Shown here in pieces: positions 28,701 through 40,400 of a DNA stretch of 64,000 nucleotides (positions within the stretch are counted from its first letter, which is position 1; every line of letters begins with the position of its first letter). The DNA comes from Fluviispira vulneris (GTDB taxonomy: Bacteria; Bdellovibrionota_B; Oligoflexia; Silvanigrellales; Silvanigrellaceae). Location: the NCBI RefSeq assembly GCF_014281055.1, contig NZ_JACRSE010000003.1:496001-560000 (forward strand). Reading direction: 5' to 3'. The translations under genes and the position numbers were made by a program. The notes under the pieces were generated by a model. It was given only the letters and a program-made list of their open reading frames with translations. It was not told where the DNA came from and did no database searches.

Positions 28701-31700
28701 TTCAAAAGCTAAAAGTGACTTTTCTTTTATTTGAAATAATAAACTTTCAAATGTCATTTCTTCATCAATTTGGCAGCGAATTGGGAGAGGCGTTGCAAAA
28801 AGGCCAAGAATTAATTTGAAATCATCATGATCTCTTCCTGCGATAGGACTGCCAATGACAATATCCTTTTGTCCCGTAGTTCTAAAAAAATATAAATCTA
28901 TAATCGACATCATAAACATAAATAATGTTACATTATTATTTTCTATAAAGTTATTTATTTTACGGATACTGTTGCGCGGTATCCATGTTGATATTGAGTT
29001 TCCATTATAAGTCTGCATGGAAGGTCTTGAAAAATCTGTCTGAAGATTGAGGGCGGGTGGTAAGGTTTTAAATTCTTTCATCCAATACTCTTTATGTTTT
29101 ACGAATTTACCAGATTGAATAGATTCATTGATCCATTGAGAGTAGTCAAAATAATTTAATTTTATTTCAGGTAAATCAGGAATTTCATTTTTTAAATATG
29201 CATTATAAATTGAAGATAATTCATTAAAAAGATTTATGGTGCTAGTTTCATCCCATATTATATGGTGTATTACAAATATAAGTTGAAAAGTTTTATCAGG
29301 GTATTCTGCAATTTTTAATACAAATAAAGGTCCATTCTCAAAATCAAAAGCTTTATTGCTATATTTACAAGCTAAATTATTTGCGATTGAGTCCAAGTTC
29401 TCAACATCTATTTGTGTATTGTCTATTAATATCTCATTTTTTTGTAAGACCAATTTGTTTAGTAATTTTTGAACAGGTTTGCCATCAATATAATCAAAAT
29501 AAATTCTAAAATTTAAGTGCCTATCTAAAATACATTGCCATGATTTTATAAATATATCCACATTTATATTTCTAAAAAAAAGATCATTAAAGCTAATATT
29601 ATATACGGGACTCGTTCTATCAATTTGATAAGAATACCATTCAGGAATCTGACATGGAGCAAGATCGTAATATTTCATATAAGGATACGATTTAACTGAT
29701 GATGTTTCTAGAATATCAAGCTCTTTATCGATCTTAAGTATTGACTGCCCTAAAGATTCTATAGTTGGAAATTCAAATAATTTTTTTAGCTCAATTTTTA
29801 CATTTAATTCTTTTTGCAGTTTAATAATAACTTCAGCTGCAAGCAAAGAATGTCCACCTATTTTAAAGAAATTATCATATATACCAATTTTTTCTCGGCC
29901 TAATACTTTTGTCCAAACTTCTGAAATTTTAGTTTCAAGTGAATTCCGAGGAGGAACATATTTTTGCTCTTGAATAAAGTCTTGTTCTGAGGGGGTAGGT
30001 AATTTTTTCCGATCCACTTTTCCATTGCTCGATAAAGGAAAATCATCCATTATGATATATGCTTCTGGTACCATATATTCCACTAAATTATTAATACAAA
30101 ATTGTTTGATATCGAATATAGTGGGAGCAGGAAATTTTTTTGGAATAATATATGCACTCAAATAATAATTATTATTAGTATTGTTTTTGTTTGCTAAAAC
30201 AACACAACTCGCAATATTATGGTGTTCGCTTAACTTAGCTTCTATCTCTCCAACCTCAATTCTGAATCCACGAATTTTAACTTGAAAATCAGAACGACCT
30301 AAAAACTCTATTGAGCCATCAAAATGCCTTCGAGCAATGTCACCTGTTTTATAAAGCCTTTCTCCCAAAGTTTTTGCAAATGGGTTTGGTAGAAAGCTCG
30401 AAGCTGTTTTTTGAGGATCGTTTAAATAGCCTCGACCGACACCAAAACCGGCAAAGTATATTTCGCCGCGTACGCCATATGGAACGGCTTCAAGCTTTTC
30501 ATCTAAAATAAATGTCTGTTGATTGGGCAAAGGCAATTTAACTGGCATGTAAGGCATTTGCGTGTTTGGAGGGTTTATAAAGTGTAAATGATGAGAATCA
30601 TCAGAGCATTCAGTTGCCCCATATGCGTTTACAAAAATAATATCTGAATTTAATTTAAACCACCTTTGACATTGCTCTAAAGTAAGAGGCTCTCCATTTG
30701 TGATATAAATCCTCAGCGGTTTGAGCTGAGACTTATGGTTACTCTCCAATGCATCTAATATAACCTTAGTATGGGAAGGCACTGATTCAAGAATTGTTAC
30801 CTTTTCTTCATTTATTTTATTTATCAAAAGGTTTGGTTCCCAAGCGGAATTTCCTGTGAAAATTGCTGTTCTTCCACCGACTAGAAGAGGGCAGATAAAT
30901 TGCCAAATAGAAACATCAAAGGTTTGTACTGCAATCTGTCCAATGACATCATTTTGATCAATTTTTAAATCACTAATTTTTCCAAATAAGTGATTCACCA
31001 TTCCTTTATGTTCAAGCATCGCACCTTTTGGTTTACCAGTAGAACCTGAGGTAAAAATTAAATATGCTAAATTATTTGGGACAGATAAATTTTTGGGCGA
31101 TTCTTTTGGATAAATTTTATCAAATGAATTTTTTAAATTAATTATTTTTTCATTTGAATTAAATAATTTATTAGCGTTATCAAAAAGGGTATTTGTAGTG
31201 ATGATAAAATGTGGTTTACACTGTTCAACGATCTCATATGCTCTTTTGTCATTTGCTCCTGGCTCCAAAGGAACAAATGCAGCGCCAGCTTTTAATACAC
31301 CTAACATACTTATTAAATAATCAAATCCGCGATCAAGATACAACGCAATCCTGTCTTCAATTTGTGAGCCCATGCTTTTTAAGTAATGCGCTAATTGATT
31401 TGATTTTTCTTGTAGTGCTAGATAAGTTAGGTTGGATCCATCACAACTTGCAGCTATTCGATAAGGCGTTTTATTTACTTGCTCGTCAAATAATTCATGC
31501 ACACATTTTTGAAGAGGAAATTCTTTTTCTGATATATTATATATATTTATCAAGTCACTTTTTTCATTTTCTCTTAGAATTTCATAACTATCGATATTTA
31601 AATCTGAGTTCAGACAGATATTTTTTAGGAGAGTAACATAATTATTTACAAATTGATCCATATATTTTTTTGTAAATAGATCGGTATTAAATTCTACAAC

Positions 31701-33005
31701 ACCATAAAGATCGCTCTCACGACTTTGTAAAGTTAATGTGATGTCAAATTTTGCAAGGTTCAAATCTTGTTCGATTAAACTAATTTCTAAATTGTTCAAA
31801 GAGAAATTTTCTATAGCATCATTTTGCAGCTCAAACATAACTTGGAAAAGGGGAGAATGGCTCAAACTGCGTTCAGGTTGAACTTCTTTAACTAGAAGTT
31901 CAAATGGGAGATCTTGATTTTCATATGCACCTATGGTCATTGCCCTTGTCTTTTTTAATAAATCAGTAAAACTATCGTGCTTATCAAGCTTCAATCTTAA
32001 GGCGATCGTATTTACAAAAAATCCTATTAAATTTTCTAAATCTTTATGGTTTCTATTTGCTATTGTGGTCCCTACTGTGATGTCTCTTTGCTTAGTATAA
32101 TTCATGAGCAATATATAAAAAGCAGTAAGCGTCACCATAAAGAGAGTTGATGAATTGTTATTAGCAATTTTTATTAATTCCTTTTCAAGATTCTTTTCAA
32201 TAATAAATGAAAAAGATTGTCCTCTATATGTTTGAATTGATGGTCGAACAAATTCAGTTGGTAAGTCTAAGACCGGAGGTAAATCATGCAAATGATTTTT
32301 CCAATAAGCTAAAAGTTCATTTAGCTTTTGCCCAGTCAGCGTATCATGTTGCCAAACTGAGAAATCTGCGTATTGAATACTCAAGTCGGGCAATGTATAT
32401 TTTTCTGATTTTATAATCCCATTATATATTTTTGATAATTCATTGCAGATAACACCAGTTGACCAGCCATCTGAAATAATATGATGAATAGTCATTAATA
32501 ATACATAATAATTTTCGGATATTTTTAATAATAGAAGGCGCAAAAGCATATCATTTTCAAGATTAAATGGCCTGTGAATTTCATCGATTGAAATCTGTTT
32601 TAAATTTGATTCAAATATGTTTTCTGGATGAAGTTGAATCACTTTTTTAGGGCTTATAACTTGATAAGGAATACCATTTTCTTCTTTAAAGTTTGTCCTA
32701 AGGATTTCATGCCGTTCTATAATCGCATTAAAACTGGCGTTGAGAGCTTCTATGTTTAAATTGCCCTTTAAACGCAGGAAAAAAGGGATATTATATAATG
32801 CGGAATTTTCTTGCATTTTACCAATAAACCACAATCTTTTTTGGGCAAAAGAAAGTTGAAACTTGTTTTCTGAACGATTTATTTTGGGTATTTCATTTGA
32901 TAAAACAGGATTTTTATTGTTTTCTAAATTTTTTATAGATTGTAATTTTTTAATCAATTCTGCTTTTTGCTCTGGACTTAGAGAATCAAATTTACTCTTA
33001 TTCAT
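25725..33005 (-). CDS. Two-module NRPS with GNAT-like domain inserted in last A domain
   Basis: 2426 residues: C1 (HHIISDG, ~174-180), A1 (TSGSTGKPKG ~655), PCP1 (IGGHSLLAAE ~1050), C2 (HHIIWDE ~1248), A2 (YTSGTTGLPKG ~1732), PCP2 (LGGQSLKV ~2372). A2 is interrupted after motif A8 (GRIDKQVKVRGNRVE) by ~240 residues (about 2033-2273). This insert resembles a GNAT acyltransferase family (acetyl-CoA-loop-like YQSRGLSSEIL ~2143), after which A10 (NGKINE ~2317) resumes. My by-eye specificity codes are D-V-W-S-I-N-A-D-D for A1 and D-A-I-C-L-G-H-V-D for A2; acidic pocket residues may suit a basic side chain, but this is tentative. There is no thioesterase or reductase at the end, so release is unexplained. 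The gene starts 34 bases after the PKS and overlaps the PLP gene by 4 bases. Confidence 0.93.
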   Translation of the reverse strand: MNKSKFDSLSPEQKAELIKKLQSIKNLENNKNPVLSNEIPKINRSENKFQLSFAQKRLWFIGKMQENSALYNIPFFLRLKGNLNIEALNASFNAIIERHEILRTNFKEENGIPYQVISPKKVIQLHPENIFESNLKQISIDEIHRPFNLENDMLLRLLLLKISENYYVLLMTIHHIISDGWSTGVICNELSKIYNGIIKSEKYTLPDLSIQYADFSVWQHDTLTGQKLNELLAYWKNHLHDLPPVLDLPTEFVRPSIQTYRGQSFSFIIEKNLEKELIKIANNNSSTLFMVTLTAFYILLMNYTKQRDITVGTTIANRNHKDLENLIGFFVNTIALRLKLDKHDSFTDLLKKTRAMTIGAYENQDLPFELLVKEVQPERSLSHSPLFQVMFELQNDAIENFSLNNLEISLIEQDLNLAKFDITLTLQSRESDLYGVVEFNTDLFTKKYMDQFVNNYVTLLKNICLNSDLNIDSYEILRENEKSDLINIYNISEKEFPLQKCVHELFDEQVNKTPYRIAASCDGSNLTYLALQEKSNQLAHYLKSMGSQIEDRIALYLDRGFDYLISMLGVLKAGAAFVPLEPGANDKRAYEIVEQCKPHFIITTNTLFDNANKLFNSNEKIINLKNSFDKIYPKESPKNLSVPNNLAYLIFTSGSTGKPKGAMLEHKGMVNHLFGKISDLKIDQNDVIGQIAVQTFDVSIWQFICPLLVGGRTAIFTGNSAWEPNLLINKINEEKVTILESVPSHTKVILDALESNHKSQLKPLRIYITNGEPLTLEQCQRWFKLNSDIIFVNAYGATECSDDSHHLHFINPPNTQMPYMPVKLPLPNQQTFILDEKLEAVPYGVRGEIYFAGFGVGRGYLNDPQKTASSFLPNPFAKTLGERLYKTGDIARRHFDGSIEFLGRSDFQVKIRGFRIEVGEIEAKLSEHHNIASCVVLANKNNTNNNYYLSAYIIPKKFPAPTIFDIKQFCINNLVEYMVPEAYIIMDDFPLSSNGKVDRKKLPTPSEQDFIQEQKYVPPRNSLETKISEVWTKVLGREKIGIYDNFFKIGGHSLLAAEVIIKLQKELNVKIELKKLFEFPTIESLGQSILKIDKELDILETSSVKSYPYMKYYDLAPCQIPEWYSYQIDRTSPVYNISFNDLFFRNINVDIFIKSWQCILDRHLNFRIYFDYIDGKPVQKLLNKLVLQKNEILIDNTQIDVENLDSIANNLACKYSNKAFDFENGPLFVLKIAEYPDKTFQLIFVIHHIIWDETSTINLFNELSSIYNAYLKNEIPDLPEIKLNYFDYSQWINESIQSGKFVKHKEYWMKEFKTLPPALNLQTDFSRPSMQTYNGNSISTWIPRNSIRKINNFIENNNVTLFMFMMSIIDLYFFRTTGQKDIVIGSPIAGRDHDDFKLILGLFATPLPIRCQIDEEMTFESLLFQIKEKSLLAFEHHYYPCNLVIEELNHVKDLSRPKLFSVMYGVQNNKTQAYEATQFHGAERFLKNLYGAEANAARFDLTLVVDQWGSDIAFNCIYNTDLFKKCSIERMLEDMVYIVDEVIKNPRLLLTEYSIFSDEKRKYLIDSINNTNINYEKNNIVQLLEKQLKRSPESIAISEEKNSITYKELHNSSNKLANFLIQSGIQAEDTVALSMKPSIQMVVSLLAILKLSAHYVPISIENPLARTESILEHSKAKFLIIDSGFSHESLSFSGLILNMCELKNKIKNFSSEFIYRELKQDILIYIIYTSGTTGLPKGIPIQNDGIVNLIQDTQRRYNLNQLDKILMITPYTFDASIIDIFWPLSFGGELIIPNFEKNKDPYAIAKLITEKQISILQCVPIMLDALIEANINSNYLRLVLSGGAQLSKIIRDKFFAKYQCQLMNHYGPTEITVDATIFDCSQSFYGDVVPIGKPIGNVKIFILDPYLNLVPQGVVGEIYIHSPGIMKGYLNEHKKTQQAIIEKEIDGKIYRLYKSGDLGKIADDGNIYYLGRIDKQVKVRGNRVELEEINNAILKIPYIKNSVVKVYTDEIISAYIEIKDEINKVNINNSNYRIYTLAQRPELLRKLNIIHAQSWPKYFEGSAILVDLWPKIYSEFSEYQILIVDEKDEIAAIGNSIPIYWDGTCKNLPNGWDGALESAFKETQTESNTLLILAGIVAKPYQSRGLSSEILKLFKIIAQANELEKILVAVRPTGKAQFPEIKFTDWCSLRREDGQLKDNWFRMHERIGGKILKIDLNSQFIKARIDEWESWTQFHIMNSGPIHLPETLQEAVVDFSDNSVTYYDPAVWVEHFFTNNENALWPKINGNQIKHLLNQTLPSYMVPDHYIFIAEMPLFENGKINESALVNNITEKNFHLDPAKTKMQKEISEIWKNVLKIDSIGVSDDFFNLGGQSLKVIQMLSLLANKYQIKIPLCNFYKTPTILGLEKMMSEKLLGKELICEYNLKK

Positions 33006-33039
33006 AGATATTTTAACACTTTCTTCTAAATGTTTTATT

Positions 33040-36000
33040 TTATAAATCTTCGATTAATTTATTTAATAATTCTTCATCTATTTCAGTCAGTTTTTTTTGC
33101 AGCACAATTTCAGCAATTTTTATTGTGGTTGGATTTTCAAATAAATTTTGTAACGAAAATTCAATTTTGAAATTATCTCTAATTTGCGAAGTCAATTTTG
33201 TTGCCAAAAGAGAATGACCTCCGAGTTCAAAAAAATTGTCTGTTATTCCTATTCCTTTAATTCCTAGGAGGGACTCTAATATTTGAATAATATTAATTTC
33301 TATTTCATTACGAGGAGCTACATATTGATTAAATAAATTGGGTCGACTGTGGTTAGCATCAAGATTTTTTTCACTAATTTGATCTACTTTATTTATAGGA
33401 TTTTCCCATTTCTCGATACGCTCATCAAGATCATGGGTTGAGACGATGATTCTTCCTAAATATCCTGACGTCATAATATCTAAGAAAATTTGGCATCCTT
33501 CTTCCTTTGAAATGGTTAACTCAATTAATTTTTCTTCAAAATGGGACAAATTTTTATCTGAGAAATACCAAGCATCCCAGTTTATTGAAAGCAAAGGTGT
33601 GTTTAAATAATAACATTTATTCATAAGAACAAATTCATCTATATATATATTTGCTGCAGCATAAGCAGCATGCCCCAGACCAGCCAAAATTGAAGAAATA
33701 GATGAAAACAAGCAGCAAAAATCAAATGTTTTTAAACTTAATATTTTTTCGAGAACTTTTACACCCTCTACTTTTGTTTCAAAATGACTTTGAATAGCAG
33801 TTTCATCTAGATTTTCGATAATTTTAAATGAGTCTTCATTTAAATTTCCAGCTGCATGAATAATTCCATTGATAGTCCCAAAAGTGGCTTCAGCTTGAGT
33901 AAATGCATTCTTCATTTCGATATAATTTGCAACATTTGCCTGCAATACAAGTATATCGATTCCCTCATCTTTTAATCTTCTGAGAACTTTTATTTTGTTC
34001 AATAAAGTATTTGAAGTATCATTGCATTCAGTAATCTTATGCCAATTTTCTTCCTTTGGAAATTCTGTTTTAGAAATTAGTATGATTTTTGCATTAAATT
34101 TTTTACCAAGGGTTTCTGCTAAAGATAAACCAATTTTACCAACACCACCTGTTATTAAGTATACTCCACCTGATTTTAAATGATGACTGATGTTTTGATT
34201 CTTCGGTAATTTAATCTTATCAAAATGTGGTATCCAGACAATATTATTCCGATACGCTTTAATATTATTCAATTTTTCAGATGAAAATTCTTTATTTATA
34301 ATTGGAATTATATGATTTATATTGTTATTTAAATCATCAAAATCTAAATGCAAGTAATTCATATTTGAATATTCTTGCACAGCAGCTTTTAGAATTCCTA
34401 CGAAAAGTGATTTGTCATAACTAAGATTCTTCTCGAGCCCATTTACAAAATATGCTTGCTCTGTTACGCAGGTAAGTTGAGTTTTATTATAAATTTTACA
34501 TTTATTTAGGGATTTTATCATATTTAAAATATAATTAATATTAATATTTTTAAAAATAAAAACAACTCTTAATACATCATTTCGTTCTAAATTAAGCTGT
34601 TTTAGAAGAGTTTCGCATTGACTCGCTTGCGAAAAATCTAGTGCGTATAAATACGCTTCTTGCTGTGCAAAATGCTCACTTTGTACAGCAAAAAAAGAGT
34701 CTCTATTGTTACCAGTTAAATTTTTTAATTCTTTTAAATATTCATTATTAAGAAAGAATAAGTATTTAATATTTTTCTTTTCTTCAATTTTATTTGCAGG
34801 TATTTCTTCAAAAGACCGACTATTCCATTCCTTTCCATACAACCAATCTACAGATTCTTTGCGAATATTTGTGCTCTCAGTTTTATCAATCCAAAATCTT
34901 TTTCTCTGAAATGGATAAGTTGGTAAAGGAATACGTCTTCGCTGTTCACGATTATAGATATTTTCCCATTTTATGGCGACACCATTCAGCCACAGTTTTC
35001 CGATAGTTTCCAAAAAAGTAAGCGAACTTGATTTATCTTCTTTTGCATGTGGGATAGTGTTTAGTGTAATAACATCTGAATTAAATGAACTTTTTAGCAT
35101 ATTCATCAACGACCGGCCAGGACCAACTTCAATAAAAATTTTCATATCGTTTTGAATTAACGTTGTAAGACCATCATAAAACCTTACTGTTTTTAGAATA
35201 TGCTGTGCCCAATAATCCAAATTTATTGCTTCTTCATCAGATATCCAGTTGCCTGATATATTTGAAATAAAGCGTATTTTAGGCAAATTAAATTGAAGTG
35301 TTTTTAAAACTTCTTTAAATTTTGGCAGCATTTTTTCCATTTGTTGAGAGTGAAAAGCATGAGAAGTATTTAACATTTTTGTTTCAATATTCTGAGCTGA
35401 AAGTATCTTTTGCAAATGCTCTATAGCTTTATTAGAACCAGAAACGACACATGCGTTTTTACTATTCACTGCAGCTAATGAGAGGTCATTTTCTAAATAA
35501 TTTTTTAATTCATTTTCATTCATTGCGACGGAAAGCATTTTTCCATTTTCTAATTCCTGCATGTATTTTCCGCGCAAGCAAACAATTTTAAGCGCATCTT
35601 GTAAACTAAATACTTCAGCAATACAGGCTGCAACATATTCACCAATACTGTGCCCAATCATTGCGTCTGGTTTTATACCAAAATGTAGCAAAAGTTTTGC
35701 TAAACAATATTCAATTGTAAATAAAGCTGGCTGTGTTACAAATGTTTGATGCAAAATTTCATTTTTATCAAGACTCTCAGAAAATAAAATATTTGTAATG
35801 TTTAAATTTAAATACTTTTCAATAAACAAGCTACAAGTTTCAAAATTTTCTCTAAATATTTTTTCTTCATTATATAAGTTATAAGCCATATTTATATATT
35901 GAGTCCCTTGCCCTGGGAACATAAATGCGAGATCTATTTTATGTTGTGGCGTTTTATTGGAATAAATATATGTATTATTTTGATTTAAGATTTTATCAAT

Positions 36001-37491
36001 ACATTCTTTTCTGTCAGTTGCAATAAAAAAACTTCTAAATTTATATTCATTACGACCCATTTGCAAGGTATAAGCTATATCCGCAATATTTTCTTCATTT
36101 TTAGTTAAATAATTTGCTAAATTTAAATTTGTCTCTCTCAAAGCTTCTTCTGATTTTGCAGAAGTAATAAATATATGTTGGAAAAGAAATGATTCACTGC
36201 TATTTTTTGTTGGAGCTTCTTCAACTATGACATGTGCATTTGTTCCACCAATCCCAAAAGAACTCACGCCTGCTCTTCGAGGGAGAAAGCAATTATCCCA
36301 ATCTTTCAATTTTTTATTTATATAAAATCCAGAGTTATTTAAATCAATTTTGGGGTTTGGTTTCTTAAAATGAATATTTGGTGGTATTTTTTTATTTTTT
36401 AATGATAAAATAACTTTGATCAGTCCTGCAATACCAGACGCTGTATTCAAATGACCTATATTTGTTTTAACTGACCCAATTCCACAATCGATATGATTTA
36501 TTTTTTTACTTTCAAATGCCTCTTTGAGAGCACTGATTTCAATTGGATCTCCTAAGAGAGTGCCTGTGCCATGAGCCTCTACGTAAGAAATATGATCCGA
36601 TGGTATATTTGCTATTTCAAGAGCATCTGCAATGACGCGTGCTTGCCCCTGCGGACTGGGCGCAGTGTATCCAATCTTTTCCGATCCATCATTGTTGGCT
36701 GCGCTTGAGCGAATGATACAATGAATTGTGTCATTGTCGGCGAGAGCTTCTTCTAAACGTTTTAGGACAATGATTCCGATTCCATTGCCCTCTACGGTCC
36801 CTTGGGCATTTTCATCAAAAGGTTTGCAATGACCATCAGGTGAAAGAATGCTTCCCTCTTGATATATATATCCTTCATCTTGTGTGACATTGATGGAAAC
36901 ACCGCCAGCCAAAGAGATATCGCTTTCAAAATTTAGAAGGCTTCTACACGCTTGATGAACCGCAATCAATGAAGTTGAACAGGTAGTGTTCACATCAATA
37001 CTTGGTCCTGTTAAGTTAAGTTTATATGAAACAACTGTCGAGACTGAATCATTCCCATTTGAAATTTGTAATAATCCATGTGTGTTTATTAAATCTTTTC
37101 TTGGCAGAATATTAAAAAGTAAGTATGAACTTATAGCAGAACCCAAGTAAACTGATATTTTACCTTTGTATTTATTACTTACATAACCACTGTGCTCAAG
37201 AGCATTGACGGCACATTCTAGCACCAATCTTTGCTGAGGATCCATTATTTCTGCTTCTCTTGGAGAAAACCCAAAGTACTCTGCATCAAAATAATCAATT
37301 CCATTTAAGAATCCATATGCATTTATATGATTTTTATTTTTAGTTTTGAGTCCTTCTATTTTTCTTATGGATTCTTTTCCTTGCGAAAGATTATGCCAAA
37401 ACTCCTCAATATTTTCTGCTTCTGGAAATCTTCCACTCAAGCCAATGACTGCAATTGATCCTACATATTCATCTAAATCAAGATTTGACAT
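33040..37491 (-). CDS. Type I polyketide synthase module KS-AT-KR-ACP
   Basis: 1483 residues. KS: DVNTTCSTSL with the active cysteine near residue 169, histidines in EAHGTGT (~305) and NIGHLNTASG (~345). AT: GHSIGEYVAA (~613) and HAFH (~711), the signature usually seen in malonyl-specific ATs. KR: NADPH loop GGVGKIG (~1115) and the catalytic YAAAN (~1280), so ketoreduction is expected. ACP: LGGHSLLATKL (~1425) with the carrier serine. There is no DH or ER, so the module should add two carbons and leave a beta-hydroxy group. It overlaps NRPS1 upstream by 14 bases and is followed by NRPS2, implying the order NRPS1-PKS-NRPS2. Confidence 0.94.
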   Translation of the reverse strand: MSNLDLDEYVGSIAVIGLSGRFPEAENIEEFWHNLSQGKESIRKIEGLKTKNKNHINAYGFLNGIDYFDAEYFGFSPREAEIMDPQQRLVLECAVNALEHSGYVSNKYKGKISVYLGSAISSYLLFNILPRKDLINTHGLLQISNGNDSVSTVVSYKLNLTGPSIDVNTTCSTSLIAVHQACRSLLNFESDISLAGGVSINVTQDEGYIYQEGSILSPDGHCKPFDENAQGTVEGNGIGIIVLKRLEEALADNDTIHCIIRSSAANNDGSEKIGYTAPSPQGQARVIADALEIANIPSDHISYVEAHGTGTLLGDPIEISALKEAFESKKINHIDCGIGSVKTNIGHLNTASGIAGLIKVILSLKNKKIPPNIHFKKPNPKIDLNNSGFYINKKLKDWDNCFLPRRAGVSSFGIGGTNAHVIVEEAPTKNSSESFLFQHIFITSAKSEEALRETNLNLANYLTKNEENIADIAYTLQMGRNEYKFRSFFIATDRKECIDKILNQNNTYIYSNKTPQHKIDLAFMFPGQGTQYINMAYNLYNEEKIFRENFETCSLFIEKYLNLNITNILFSESLDKNEILHQTFVTQPALFTIEYCLAKLLLHFGIKPDAMIGHSIGEYVAACIAEVFSLQDALKIVCLRGKYMQELENGKMLSVAMNENELKNYLENDLSLAAVNSKNACVVSGSNKAIEHLQKILSAQNIETKMLNTSHAFHSQQMEKMLPKFKEVLKTLQFNLPKIRFISNISGNWISDEEAINLDYWAQHILKTVRFYDGLTTLIQNDMKIFIEVGPGRSLMNMLKSSFNSDVITLNTIPHAKEDKSSSLTFLETIGKLWLNGVAIKWENIYNREQRRRIPLPTYPFQRKRFWIDKTESTNIRKESVDWLYGKEWNSRSFEEIPANKIEEKKNIKYLFFLNNEYLKELKNLTGNNRDSFFAVQSEHFAQQEAYLYALDFSQASQCETLLKQLNLERNDVLRVVFIFKNININYILNMIKSLNKCKIYNKTQLTCVTEQAYFVNGLEKNLSYDKSLFVGILKAAVQEYSNMNYLHLDFDDLNNNINHIIPIINKEFSSEKLNNIKAYRNNIVWIPHFDKIKLPKNQNISHHLKSGGVYLITGGVGKIGLSLAETLGKKFNAKIILISKTEFPKEENWHKITECNDTSNTLLNKIKVLRRLKDEGIDILVLQANVANYIEMKNAFTQAEATFGTINGIIHAAGNLNEDSFKIIENLDETAIQSHFETKVEGVKVLEKILSLKTFDFCCLFSSISSILAGLGHAAYAAANIYIDEFVLMNKCYYLNTPLLSINWDAWYFSDKNLSHFEEKLIELTISKEEGCQIFLDIMTSGYLGRIIVSTHDLDERIEKWENPINKVDQISEKNLDANHSRPNLFNQYVAPRNEIEINIIQILESLLGIKGIGITDNFFELGGHSLLATKLTSQIRDNFKIEFSLQNLFENPTTIKIAEIVLQKKLTEIDEELLNKLIEDL

Positions 37492-40400
37492 GCGATTTCC
37501 TTATATTCATAGAATTTCTTTGATTTTGGATAGCTTGACGTTGTTTTTGTGCAGAATTAATCATATATTCATCGATATTTGATTTTTTAAATTGGGAATT
37601 TAAATATTGAGACAAACTTTTCACTGTAGGATAATTAAAAAGCGTTATTACGTCCAGTTTATTTTTTATAAGATCTTCTATTTTTTTATGAACGGATAAT
37701 ATCATTAAAGAATGAGCTCCAAGATCAAAAAAGTTTTCTTCAATGCTTATTTCCTTTACACCTAGTGCTTCTTGCCAGATTTGAGCTATTTGTTTTTCAA
37801 AATCGCTTCTAGGTTTAAGTACATTGCTATTTTGACTCATTTTGTATTGCATTTTTCTAAGCTGATCTTTGTCAACCTTTCCATTTTTATTTAGTGGAAT
37901 ATCATCTAAAAATACATAATAGGTAGGAATCATATAATCAGGTAAATAATTTTTTAAAATCTCTCTAATATCTTTATCTGTAAAATTTCTTTGATTGTGA
38001 TTGACAATGTATGCGATTAATAAATTTTCATTGCTGTTATTTTTTTCTGCTAAAACCACTGCATTTAATACATTTAAATACTTGACAATAACATTTTCAA
38101 TTTCACCTAACTCTATGCGATAGCCGCGAATCTTAATTTGTTCATCTATTCTTCCAACAAATTCAATTTGTCCATTAATTAAACGGCGAGCAAGATCTCC
38201 TGTGCGATAAAGCCGGTTACACTCATCCGGGTTAAATGGATTTGGTATAAATCTTTCCGCAGTCAAATCAGGTTTATTTAAATAGCAGCGTGCTAAATTT
38301 TCTCCAGATATGAGTAGTTCACCAACTTGTCCGAGAGGAAGCAAATTTAAGTATGAGTCTACTATGTACAATTGGCATCCATCAATTGGGGAGCCAATTG
38401 GGATTTGAGGATCCGTTAGAGAATTGAATGCATTGTGTGAATATTTCCAAATGGATGAAATGATTGTTCCTTCTGTTGGACCATAGGTATTGATCCATTT
38501 TACTTTATCTCTAAAAAATTGATTCCACTTAACAAAGGATAAGTAATTTGCTTGCTCTCCACCGACGATAACAAGGCGAACGGATTCATATGTTTTATAT
38601 GAATCAAGATGACAAACCCAAGAATGCCAAAATGCAGTCGGCAAGTTTAGAATTGATATTTTATATTTAAAAATAATACTTTGAAAATTTGCAATAGAGA
38701 TACCAATCTCATGTGGATATAATATTAAAGTTGCACCACTTATCAAAGTCGGAAAAATTTCCTCGATAGATAAATCAAAATTTATTGAGCTTAATTGTAA
38801 TACCTTATCGCTGTTTGTAATTTCATACTGGTTTTGCACAAATAAACTATGATTGACTAAAGAACTATGATTTATAACTACACCTTTCGGTTTTCCAGTG
38901 GAACCTGAAGTGTAAATAACATAAGCTGCGGAGTCTAATAGATTTATTTTATTAACACTTTCTTCTGAATAACTAATAATTTTAAATATGCTATCTTTAT
39001 CAATAATATAATTTAATTTTGCATCTTGAATTATATATTCAATCCTTTCTTTAGGATACTCTGGGTCAAGAGGAACATATGCTGCTCCTGACTTCAGCAC
39101 TCCTAAAATCACAATAATTGCTTCGATCGATCTTGATAAATAGACTCCAATGAAATTCTCACACCCTAAATTTTGGCTATTAATAAAATTTGCGACTTGA
39201 TTTGATCTTTTATCGAGTTCTTCATAAGTAATTTCTTTGTTATTTTCAATTAATGCGATTTTATTCGGATATTTTCTCACAGTTTCAATTATATAATTTG
39301 TTACAGGAGTCTTTAATGTATTTCTTTTTTTATTAATATTCCACTCAATTAATTTATTTCTTTCAATCTCAGAAATAATTGGTAACTCATAAATAAGAGA
39401 GTCTAAATTTTTTATGACATTATCGTAATAATGTAAAAAAGAATTTTTAAAATTATCAATAAAGTGATCGCTAAATTTTGCAGAATTATATTCAATTTTA
39501 AATTCAATCATGTCTGGATGAATTTGATATGCCATACCAATATCATTTTGAATTTTTTTTGCTTCATATTTAATAGATTTTACTTCAATATCTTTTAAAT
39601 TAAATGAAACTGCCCCTAAAAAAGCTTCAAAGAGATCGACATTGAAAAATTGTTGACCTTTTAATATATTTTTTTTTCTTAATCTTTCTACAATATCTGT
39701 CAGTGTGCATCTCTGATGCTGCTTGGATTGTCTGCGTTGATTTGTTAATTCGATTAATAAATTTCTAAATGATTTACTTGGATCAATTGATATTTGAAAT
39801 AAAATATTATTTACGAAGCAACCAATACAATCTTGATAGCCAGATGGCCTCATATTTACTGGGTAATTTAAAACAACTGATTTTTGTCCAACATATCTTA
39901 ACAAAAAACTACCAAAAAGTGTTGATAAGAAAATAAATAATGAGGTTCTTTCTGCTTTAATAATTGATTTCAATCTTTGATATTTTTCGCTTTCTAACCG
40001 GAAAAAAATGGATTTTGACTCTTTAGTAAGTACATTTTTTTCTTTGAAGTCCAAACTCAATTGACTATCTTTTAAAAGATTTTCCCAATAATCTAAATCT
40101 TTCTCTATGTGATATTGAGAATATGTATTCTTTTCATGTTCTATATAATTTGAAAATTGAGGTAAATATAAATGTTCTAAATTTTTTCCATTTATTAAAT
40201 AAGAGTTATATAAATAAGAAAATATATTAACAAATTTACTTGCTGTAATTGCGTCTGAAATGATGTGATGTATATTTAATACGAGTACGCAGTGGTGCTT
40301 ATTTATGTGCAATAATCCAAATTTATATAAAGATAGTTTATTTAAGTTAAATGCATAGGAGCTTATTTGTTCGATATATCTATCAATCTTGTCATTAACG